The position numbers were made by a program, and so were the translations under genes. From NCBI RefSeq assembly GCF_903819335.1, contig NZ_CAIJDE010000044.1, positions 265,003 through 329,002 on the forward strand: a stretch of DNA of 64,000 bases, given 5' to 3'. Source of the DNA: Flavobacterium panici (GTDB taxonomy: Bacteria; Bacteroidota; Bacteroidia; Flavobacteriales; Flavobacteriaceae). Numbering within the stretch: position 1 is the stretch's first letter; the number at the start of each line of letters is the position of its first letter. Below, piece by piece: positions 36,541-43,596 of this stretch. The notes under the pieces are model-generated. The model did no database searches. It saw only the letters and a program-made list of their open reading frames with translations, and had not been told where the DNA came from.

Positions 36541-37392
36541 TTATTTGATATTAAATTTTTGTCCGGCAGTATAAATGCTCATTTCTAATTTTTCAATCGA
36601 AATTAGATTGTCTTTTTTTGCTTTTACAATGCCTTTTGGATTCTTAAAAACAATTACTTCACTTTCTCCGGCAACTTCCACTTTATTATTTCTAACAATA
36701 ATGGCAGTTGCTTCGTCAATACCAATTCCCGTTAAATCAGGAAATTCAATTAAAGCAGAAAGTAAACGGTTGTAACGGTTTCTTTTTAAAAAATGCTGAT
36801 CGATAACGACCGTTTTTAATAAACCCAAACCTTTATCAGTTTCGAGATTATCGTATTTAATAACAGAAAAAGTTCCTGTATATTCTTTTTGTAATTTCTG
36901 GTTTCCGGTAATCATTTTTTCAGACATTACGGCTGCTCCGGCGCTTGTTCCGGAAATTGTACTTCCGTTTTCGTAGGCTTTTAAAATTGCGGTTTTTATG
37001 GGAGTATTATGAACGACTTTCATAAAACGGGTTTGATCGCCGCCGCTTATAAAAATCAATTTAGCATTTTGAACAGAATCTGTAAGGGCTTTATTTTGAG
37101 CTGTTTCTTTATTGAAATTCAGCATCACAATTGGATTTGAAGTTAGTTTTACCATTTGTGTTTTAAAAAAGATAAACGAACTGTCCGGTTCTTCGCTTGA
37201 CATCGGTAAAACCACGATATAATCTTTTTTGCCTAATTCTGCTACATCTAAAACCTGTTTCATTAAATCATCAGAACGATCGCCGCCGCCAATAATAAAT
37301 AATTTTCCCTTCGGGTTCTGCGCCTGAACAAAACAGCTCGTTAATAGCAAAGAAATAATTGTAAACGATTTGAGAAGTAGCTTATTTTTCAT
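36541..37392 (-). CDS. Cyanophycinase-like S51-family peptidase
   Basis: This 283-residue exported protein has a lipoprotein-type signal (LLLTSC, Cys20; alternatively cut after VQA). The S51/cyanophycinase fold shows GKLFIIGGGDRSDD, LIFISGGDQTRF and the nucleophile elbow SGTSAGAAVMSEKM (Ser150), with a His in VIDQHFLKRNRYNRL. Cyanophycinases cut multi-L-arginyl-poly-aspartate into Asp-Arg dipeptides; relatives cut N-terminal aspartyl dipeptides. It lies 13 bp after an M28 peptidase and 2 bp before an Ntn acylase. That placement suggests extracellular peptide or amide breakdown. Confidence 0.88.
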   Translation of the reverse strand: MKNKLLLKSFTIISLLLTSCFVQAQNPKGKLFIIGGGDRSDDLMKQVLDVAELGKKDYIVVLPMSSEEPDSSFIFFKTQMVKLTSNPIVMLNFNKETAQNKALTDSVQNAKLIFISGGDQTRFMKVVHNTPIKTAILKAYENGSTISGTSAGAAVMSEKMITGNQKLQKEYTGTFSVIKYDNLETDKGLGLLKTVVIDQHFLKRNRYNRLLSALIEFPDLTGIGIDEATAIIVRNNKVEVAGESEVIVFKNPKGIVKAKKDNLISIEKLEMSIYTAGQKFNIK

Positions 37393-37405
37393 GGTCTATC
37401 TTGGT

Positions 37406-38893
37406 TTAGTTTGGCTGATTTTCTATAAATTTTAAAAGAGAATTGTTGACAATAAATAATACATCCTGTATTTTATCTAAATCTACTTTTGAATCAATAT
37501 CGCGCGGTGTATGATAATCTTCGTGAAAACCGCTAAAGAAAGTCATTATCGGGATTCCTTTTGCGGTAAACGACGCATAATCACTTCCAGAATGTCCGTT
37601 AGTTTCCCATAAATCTAAATTAAACGGGTTTTGAAGTTTAGCGTTACTTTCATTGGCAATTTTCTTTAAATATTCGGTTTCTTTTTGCGTTCCAATACTG
37701 AGAATTCTACGCGCTTTATCTTCGGGAGCACTTCTAGAAATCATATCCATATTGATGCAGAGCAGGATTTTTTGATTTTTTAAATTCTGAGCAAAATATT
37801 CACTTCCCAAAAGTCCCATTTCTTCGGCAGTCCACGCTGCAAAAAGGATGTTATATTTTGGCTGTATTTTAGATTCTGACCAGTTTTTTGCCAAAGCCAG
37901 CATTCCTGATGTTCCCGATGCATTATCATCTGCACCATGATAAATCGAATCATTTTTAATCCCTAAATGATCATAATGCGCACCAACGATAATAGTTTTT
38001 GTGGTGTCTTTTCCGGGAAGCATTCCTAAAACATTTCGAACAGAAAAAGTTCTAGTCTGCAAATCAATAGAGAAATTAATAATTGTGTTTTTTAATAGAG
38101 CAGAAGCCGTTTGAAGGTTTTGTGCTTTTTTTTCGAATGTTTCTAATGAAATTTTATTGTCTGATAAAAGTTTTTCAGCTGTTGATTTGCTCAATCTGAA
38201 AACCGGTATCGAAACGCTGGATTCATTTTTTAAAGAATGAAAAACATCATTTTGATTTGAATTTTTTAGTCTAAAGTTTTGATTATAATCGATAATAACT
38301 AAAGCAGCAGCGCCTTTATTTATTGCATTTTTCAGTTTCATTTCTTCTAAATTATTTTCTTCTGGAAATAATTTTTTAAATTTCTGATATACGGCCGAAG
38401 TTGTGTCATTATGATTTGGAAAACCTCTCAAAACAACAACTATTTTGCCTTTTACATTTTGATTTTTATAGTCGTCGTAATTTTCCTCAGGAACGCTCAA
38501 TCCGTAACCAGCAAAAACGACTTGAGTATTTTTTTGTAAAGATTGTGAGATTGGTGTTAATTCAAAATCATTCTCTGAAAGTGCAATAGTTTTGTTTCCT
38601 TTTTTGATTTCAAAAGACGCTTTTTTTACGGTATGTTCTAAAACTTTAAAATTTTGAAAATACCTGTCAGGACTATAAGGTTTCAGCTGATATAAACCCA
38701 TCATCGACGCAATATATTCTGAGGCCATATAACCGCCTTTTTGAGTTGCACCACGTCCTTGCAACCAGTCAGAAGCTAAAATAGAAAGTGTTCTTGTAAA
38801 ATCACTTTTAGATGGATTTGAAACTGCAGTCTGCGAAAACAGCAAAGATTTACAGCAAAAAAAGGTAAATAAAAGCAATATACGTAGATACAT
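37406..38893 (-). CDS. M28-family peptidase with PA insertion
   Basis: This 495-residue secreted enzyme has a signal peptide (to about residue 20) and a PA-like insertion (about 100-240; VVFAGYGLSVPEENYDDYKN, GKIVVVLRGFP). The M28 zinc motifs are VGAHYDHLG, HGADDNASGT, AWTAEEMGLLGSEY, NMDMISR and FFSGFHEDYHTPRD. It should trim amino acids from peptides in the periplasm. It sits 19 bp downstream of the Lrp regulator and 13 bp upstream of the cyanophycinase-like gene. Confidence 0.92.
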   Translation of the reverse strand: MYLRILLLFTFFCCKSLLFSQTAVSNPSKSDFTRTLSILASDWLQGRGATQKGGYMASEYIASMMGLYQLKPYSPDRYFQNFKVLEHTVKKASFEIKKGNKTIALSENDFELTPISQSLQKNTQVVFAGYGLSVPEENYDDYKNQNVKGKIVVVLRGFPNHNDTTSAVYQKFKKLFPEENNLEEMKLKNAINKGAAALVIIDYNQNFRLKNSNQNDVFHSLKNESSVSIPVFRLSKSTAEKLLSDNKISLETFEKKAQNLQTASALLKNTIINFSIDLQTRTFSVRNVLGMLPGKDTTKTIIVGAHYDHLGIKNDSIYHGADDNASGTSGMLALAKNWSESKIQPKYNILFAAWTAEEMGLLGSEYFAQNLKNQKILLCINMDMISRSAPEDKARRILSIGTQKETEYLKKIANESNAKLQNPFNLDLWETNGHSGSDYASFTAKGIPIMTFFSGFHEDYHTPRDIDSKVDLDKIQDVLFIVNNSLLKFIENQPN

Positions 38894-38912
38894 ATTTCAC
38901 CAGATAAATTAA

Positions 38913-39365
38913 TTATAAAATGATATTTCTTTTAAAAGCGCAGCCTAATTCAATAATAGAATCCGTTTTTGCAATTCCCGGAATATTGTCGATTTTCTCG
39001 TAAAGAATTCTTCGCATATGTTCGTGATTCTTCGCTACAATTTTGATGTAAAGTGTAAACGAACCTGTTACATAATAACATTCTGTAATCTCGGGAATAT
39101 TTTTTAATTCTTCGATAATTCTATCCGAATCAGAATCTTTATTTAAAGTAATTCCGGTAAAAGATGCCCAGTCAAAACCAATTTTTTTCTCCTGAATAAT
39201 AGGTTTTATACCGCCAATTATTCCTTGTTCCAATAATCGGTTAATGCGTTGATGCACCATTGTATTTGATATTTTCAAATTGGCCGCAATGGCAGAAAAA
39301 GCCATTCTTCCGTCTTTTTCTAATTCTTTAATTATGTTGATATCAAATTCGTCTAAACTATCCAT
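38913..39365 (-). CDS. Lrp/AsnC-family transcriptional regulator
   Basis: This 150-residue regulator has the AsnC helix-turn-helix (LDEFDINIIKELEKDGRMAF, ISNTMVHQRINRLLEQGII) and a C-terminal RAM ligand domain (about 68-145; ITECYYVTGSFTLYIKIVAK). Such proteins form octamers and sense amino acids. It is the first gene of the operon with M28, cyanophycinase-like and acylase genes, and it is divergent from rocD. Three AAGTCAAAA sites before the rocD promoter are candidate binding sites. That fits control of amino-acid use, though binding is not shown. Confidence 0.92.
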   Translation of the reverse strand: MDSLDEFDINIIKELEKDGRMAFSAIAANLKISNTMVHQRINRLLEQGIIGGIKPIIQEKKIGFDWASFTGITLNKDSDSDRIIEELKNIPEITECYYVTGSFTLYIKIVAKNHEHMRRILYEKIDNIPGIAKTDSIIELGCAFKRNIIL

Positions 39366-39425
39366 TTTGTAATGTTAAATTTTATTTTTCCAAATATTGT
39401 TTAAAAATAAATACGTTTTTTCAGA

Positions 39426-39912
39426 TGTCCCGATAGGACATTTTACGGTAATTAAATCATTTTTTTCTACCGATCCGCAACTCCTAACGGAGTTAAACCC
39501 CTATACGTTTTGTTTTTAGAATATTATGAATTCGTGTTTTATTATATAGTCCCTATGGGACATTTAGCGTGATCAAATTCTTTTTTTTTCTACCGATCTG
39601 TAACTCCTACCGGAGTTAAGTTGCTAAACGTTTTATTTTTTAAATATTTTGTTTGAAATAAATTCGTGTTTTACTGTATAGTCTCTACGGGACATTTTAC
39701 CGTTATCTTATTCTTTTTTCTACCGATATTTAACTCCTAACGGAGTTACGTTGCTATTGATTTAATTTCTAATAATCATATCATGGATTATTGATGATAT
39801 TACCGTTTCATGATATTTATCCATTATTTCAAAAATATCTCGTAGAGATAAAATATCGGTAGCATTAAATATAGCGCCCCCAACAAATTGTCCCGTAGGG
39901 ACAAAACTATAT
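39426..39912. repeat. Tandem array of REP-like units between Lrp and rocD
   Basis: Three units, about 120-130 bp apart, each carry a GTCCC(N3-5)GGGAC hairpin (39427, 39549, 39681), followed by a TCTACCGAT motif and the hairpin AACTCCTAACGGAGTT. A fourth, inverted, unit lies at about 39836-39912 (ATCGGTAG, then GTCCCGTAGGGAC). The array fills most of the 737-bp intergenic space and has no ORF. Confidence 0.8.
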
Positions 39913-39951
39913 AGCCATAAAAGTAGCCATTTTTTTTAATAAAAGATTATA

Positions 39952-40039
39952 AAGTCAAAATTTCTAAAAATTAAATTTGATTCTGTATTGTTTTAAAAAC
40001 TGCTGTTTTGACTTTTTAATTGCTATTATGAAGTCAAAA
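39952..40039. promoter_or_regulatory. Three AAGTCAAAA sites, candidate operator
   Basis: AAGTCAAAA occurs at 39952-39960 and 40031-40039, and its exact reverse complement TTTTGACTT at 40006-40014. The latter two form a perfect inverted repeat with a 16-bp spacer. They end 15 bp before the -33 element of the rocD promoter. The Lrp-type regulator encoded divergently is the likely binder; this is inference. Confidence 0.5.
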
Positions 40040-40053
40040 TATACTTTTTAGGC

Positions 40054-40082
40054 TTGTAGATTTGAAAAATTTATTACTTTTG
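40054..40082 (+). promoter_or_regulatory. rocD promoter
   Basis: TTG at 40054, an 18-bp spacer and TACTTTTG (a TAnnTTTG match) at 40075-40082 agree with the Bacteroidota housekeeping promoter. The ATG is 21 bp after the -7 element, so the leader is very short. Confidence 0.65.
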
Positions 40083-40102
40083 CTTTTTTAAAGTTAAATA
40101 TC

Positions 40103-41356
40103 ATGACACATACAGAAAACACCCTTTCGTCAAAATCAGAAATTTTGATTGAAAAAGAGAATAAATACGGAGCTCATAATTATCATCCGCTTCCTGTGGT
40201 TTTAGAAAGAGGAGAAGGCGTTTATGTATGGGATGTTGACGGAAAAAAATACTACGATTTTTTATCGGCTTATTCTGCAGTAAACCAAGGACACTGCCAT
40301 CCTAAAATTGTAAAAGCAATGGTTGATCAGGCACAGACTTTAACACTGACTTCTCGTGCTTTTTACAATGATAAATTAGGAAATTACGAAGAATATATCA
40401 CGAAGTATTTTGGTTTTGATAAAGTACTGCCAATGAATACGGGTGCAGAAGCTGTTGAAACAGCTTTGAAAGTATGTAGAAAATGGGCGTATGAAGTAAA
40501 AGGAATTCCAGAAAACCAAGCGCAGGTAATTGTTTGCGAGAACAATTTTCACGGAAGAACCACTACAATCATTTCATTTTCAAATGACGAAACGGCTCGT
40601 AAAAACTTTGGGCCATTTACTGATGGATTCATAAAAATTGAATATGATAATCTTGAAGCTCTTGAAAAAGCTTTAGATTCATCAAAAAATATAGCGGGAT
40701 TTTTAGTGGAACCAATTCAGGGTGAAGCTGGAGTTTATGTTCCGTCAGAAGGTTATTTGGCGAAAGCAAAAGCGTTATGCGAAAAACATAATGTTTTATT
40801 TATTGCCGATGAAGTTCAAACCGGAATTGCACGTACGGGAAAATTATTAGCGGTTCATCACGAAAATGTACAGCCGGATATTTTGATTTTAGGTAAAGCA
40901 ATTTCTGGCGGTGTTTATCCGGTTTCGGCAGTTTTGTGTAATAACGAAATCATGAATGTTATTAAACCGGGTCAGCACGGATCTACTTTTGGTGGAAATC
41001 CTATTGCGGCGGCGGTTGCGATTGCGGCTCTTGAAGTGGTGAAAGAAGAAAAACTGGCTGAAAACGCAGAACGTTTAGGTGTTATTTTAAGAAAAGGCTT
41101 AAACGAAATTGCGGAGAGAAATAACTTAATTACGCTTGTTCGTGGAAAAGGTCTTTTGAATGCAATTGTGATTAATAGCGGTGAAGATTCTGATTTAGCC
41201 TGGGAAATCTGCCTGAAATTTAGAGACAACGGGTTATTGGCAAAACCAACTCACGGAAATAAAATTAGATTTGCTCCGCCATTAGTTATGACTGAAGATC
41301 AAATTAAAGAATGTCTTGAAATTATTGAGAAATCTTTGAATGAATTTAAATTATAA
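40103..41356 (+). CDS. rocD: Ornithine aminotransferase
   Basis: This 417-residue PLP enzyme converts ornithine and 2-oxoglutarate to glutamate semialdehyde and glutamate. It shows the class III transaminase signatures: [55 protein letters not shown] and the PLP lysine in [16 protein letters not shown]. The [18 protein letters not shown] stretch is typical of ornithine aminotransferase. Length is normal. The gene has a promoter at 40054-40082, a terminator at 41381 and candidate Lrp sites upstream. Together with the peptidases on the other strand it points to use of arginine or ornithine as a carbon and nitrogen source. Confidence 0.95.
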   Translation: MTHTENTLSSKSEILIEKENKYGAHNYHPLPVVLERGEGVYVWDVDGKKYYDFLSAYSAVNQGHCHPKIVKAMVDQAQTLTLTSRAFYNDKLGNYEEYITKYFGFDKVLPMNTGAEAVETALKVCRKWAYEVKGIPENQAQVIVCENNFHGRTTTIISFSNDETARKNFGPFTDGFIKIEYDNLEALEKALDSSKNIAGFLVEPIQGEAGVYVPSEGYLAKAKALCEKHNVLFIADEVQTGIARTGKLLAVHHENVQPDILILGKAISGGVYPVSAVLCNNEIMNVIKPGQHGSTFGGNPIAAAVAIAALEVVKEEKLAENAERLGVILRKGLNEIAERNNLITLVRGKGLLNAIVINSGEDSDLAWEICLKFRDNGLLAKPTHGNKIRFAPPLVMTEDQIKECLEIIEKSLNEFKL

Positions 41357-41380
41357 AAGGTTACAATTTGTTATTAATGA

Positions 41381-41406
41381 AAGCTGCATTTATGATGCAG
41401 CTTTTT
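41381..41406 (+). terminator. Terminator of rocD
   Basis: AAGCTGCAT-TTATG-ATGCAGCTTTTTTT, 24 bp after the stop codon. Confidence 0.9.
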
Positions 41407-41532
41407 TTATGAGGTATAAATTATATAACAACAGACGAAAATTATGTAATTTAAAAATTAACTTCCTGAGTAGTTTTGACTGTAGAATTTAAGACGGCAA
41501 ATATTTGTTGAACCTTTATAAATTTATTACAG

Positions 41533-41985
41533 ATGGCTTACGCAAATAATGATTTAACGCGCTTTTTGGATGCACAAAATAAACTTTACCTAACTGCTTA
41601 TTCTGAATTGAAAAAAGGTAAAAAAGAAACACACTGGATGTGGTTCATTTTTCCGCAGATAAAAGGATTAGGAAAAAGTGATATTGCTAAATATTACGCC
41701 ATTGCTGATCTTGAAGAAGCACAAGCTTATTTGAATCATCCAATTTTAGCTAAACATTTGGTTGAGATTGCACAGCTTCTTTTAAACTTTAAGACCAAAT
41801 CTATTGAAACTATTTTGGGAGATTTGGATGCACGTAAATTGCGTTCGTCTTTGAGTTTGTTTTCGCAAGTAGAAAATGCAAACCCAATATTTCAGGAACT
41901 TTTAGATACTTTTTATTCGGGGCATTTAGATCCGGTTACCTTGACAATTGCTCAGGAATTAATGAAAGTACCAGCTGAAGCATAA
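41533..41985 (+). CDS. DUF1810 family protein
   Basis: This 150-residue cytosolic protein matches the DUF1810 family from start to end: NDLTRFLDAQNKLYLTAYSE, the hallmark THWMWFIFPQIKGLGKSDIA, YYAIADLEEAQAYLNHPIL and a PVTLTIAQEL end. The function is unknown. It stands alone with its own terminator at 42048. A TTTTGACT half-site similar to the rocD operator lies about 60 bp before its ATG, but I do not lean on that. Confidence 0.9.
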   Translation: MAYANNDLTRFLDAQNKLYLTAYSELKKGKKETHWMWFIFPQIKGLGKSDIAKYYAIADLEEAQAYLNHPILAKHLVEIAQLLLNFKTKSIETILGDLDARKLRSSLSLFSQVENANPIFQELLDTFYSGHLDPVTLTIAQELMKVPAEA

Positions 41986-42047
41986 TTGGGATGATTATTG
42001 ATTAAAAATTACCTTTTATATATTACTTAGAATCTGTTATTAAATGA

Positions 42048-42078
42048 AAAAGCCATTCTGTGGGGAGAATGGCTTTTT
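42048..42078 (+). terminator. Terminator of the DUF1810 gene
   Basis: AAAGCCATTCT-GTGGGG-AGAATGGCTTTTTT, about 65 bp after the stop codon. Confidence 0.88.
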
Positions 42079-42141
42079 TGGTTTATTACATAAGTGTTTG
42101 TACTAAAATTATATATCTAAAATGAGAAATGTTCTTAAATA

Positions 42142-42172
42142 AAAAAACCATTCGTGAAAACGAATGTTTTTT
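42142..42172 (-). terminator. Terminator of the second SusC/SusD operon
   Basis: AAAACCATTCG-TGAAAA-CGAATGTTTTTTT, 20 bp past the SusD stop at 42192. Confidence 0.85.
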
Positions 42173-42191
42173 TTATTTAAGAAACCTTCAA

Positions 42192-43586
42192 TTAAATTCT
42201 ATACCCGGGATTTTGAGTGATTTTTTTGTTAGCATCTGTTTCTTTTAACGGAATTGGGAATACTAATTTATCAGCATCATAAGTTAATAATAACGGATCT
42301 CCATCTGGGGTTTCTGTCAAAATGGAACGTTTGGTTCTTTTAATATCGTGAATTAAAAATCCTTCCATTCCAAGTTCTAATTCTCTTTCTAATAAAATAT
42401 CATCGATTGTAACTGTTGCCAAATCATCAGCATGAGCTCTTTCTCTGATAATATTAATATCATCAACAGGAGTATTCCCAATTGCAGTTCCTTCTTCAAA
42501 ATTTCCTTCTGCTCTAATTAAATACATTTCTGCCAGACGAATAATTCCAACATTGGCAAACTGATCAGTAAATTTAGAAGTTAAAATTCTGCCATTATCT
42601 TCATTTTCATAGATAAACTCAGCTCTGTCATCAGGATCACTGAATTTTTCCAGATAAGCATCACGAATAGAAAAATCTCCGCCTCGTCCTCCGTTACCTT
42701 CAGATGCATAAAAAGTTACAGCATCGTTTACACCCGTTTGTTTGGTAATTTGAATTGAGAAAACATCTTCAGCCTGATCTGTATCATGATTAAAAGCAGC
42801 TGCGTAATTTTGTGACAATGCATGTCCGCTGTTTTCAATAACGTCATTTGCCGCATCTCTGGCTAAATCGTATCTGCCTTGTTGTAAATACACTCTTGCT
42901 AATAAAGCTTGTGCAGCATATTTATCGGCATAAAAACCATTATCTTCCGGTAAGTTTGTATAAGCAAGATTTAAACCGTCTATAATAACTTTATAAACTT
43001 CTTCAACCGTGCTTCTTTCTTTTGATAAATCTACGCTAAAGTCGTAAATAGCATTTGGTCTTATTACAACTCCTAGCTGATTATTTGTCTGACCCGTTTC
43101 ATAAGGTTTTGCGAAAAAACGAACCAAATCAAAATAAGCCAATGATCTTAAAAAATTAGCTTCGCCAATCATAACAGCTTGTCTGTCCGGATCTTTTACT
43201 TTGTCGATATTTTCGATAACCGTGTTTGATGCGTTTATAATTTCATATAATCTCGCATATGTGCCTTCGATAATTACGTTATCAGACAACATGTTTTTAC
43301 TATACATTTGTCTTAATTCTCCAAAAGTACCACGCCATCTTAAATCGGTTGTGCTTAAAACTCCTGTTACACCAAGTAAGTCTGCGTAAAGTAAAACCCT
43401 TCCGCCATAAGCATTTCCATTTGCTGCCAGAGCGTAAGTTCCGGTTAGTACATTTGTTACTCCGGTTTCGGTACTTAATGTTGTATTAGCGTCTTCTCTC
43501 TGTTTAGGTTCTATGTCTAATTCATTTTCGCAGCTTGTAAAAAACGCAGCGAAAAATATAAATAGGATTAGTTTATTTGCTTTCAT
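42192..43586 (-). CDS. SusD/RagB-family outer-membrane lipoprotein
   Basis: This 464-residue lipoprotein has the lipobox FFTSC (Cys19) and the after-cysteine stretch ENELDIEPKQRE. SusD-type TPR helices follow, GEANFLRSLAYFDLVRFFAKP (cut here at 20) and AAQALLARVYLQQGRYDLAR. The end, ELELGMEGFLIHDIKRT followed by PIPLKETDANKKITQNPGY, is typical of the family. It caps the SusC partner 11 bp upstream. Its neighbour on the right is the encapsulin-sulfatase island, so a sulfated ligand is plausible, but no ligand can be read from sequence. Confidence 0.92.
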   Translation of the reverse strand: MKANKLILFIFFAAFFTSCENELDIEPKQREDANTTLSTETGVTNVLTGTYALAANGNAYGGRVLLYADLLGVTGVLSTTDLRWRGTFGELRQMYSKNMLSDNVIIEGTYARLYEIINASNTVIENIDKVKDPDRQAVMIGEANFLRSLAYFDLVRFFAKPYETGQTNNQLGVVIRPNAIYDFSVDLSKERSTVEEVYKVIIDGLNLAYTNLPEDNGFYADKYAAQALLARVYLQQGRYDLARDAANDVIENSGHALSQNYAAAFNHDTDQAEDVFSIQITKQTGVNDAVTFYASEGNGGRGGDFSIRDAYLEKFSDPDDRAEFIYENEDNGRILTSKFTDQFANVGIIRLAEMYLIRAEGNFEEGTAIGNTPVDDINIIRERAHADDLATVTIDDILLERELELGMEGFLIHDIKRTKRSILTETPDGDPLLLTYDADKLVFPIPLKETDANKKITQNPGYRI

Positions 43587-43596
43587 CTTTTTCTTT

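Noticed and set aside
39426..39912. CRISPR array
   Set aside because: Only three or four long units with diverged sequence, no short constant repeats with unique spacers and no cas genes.
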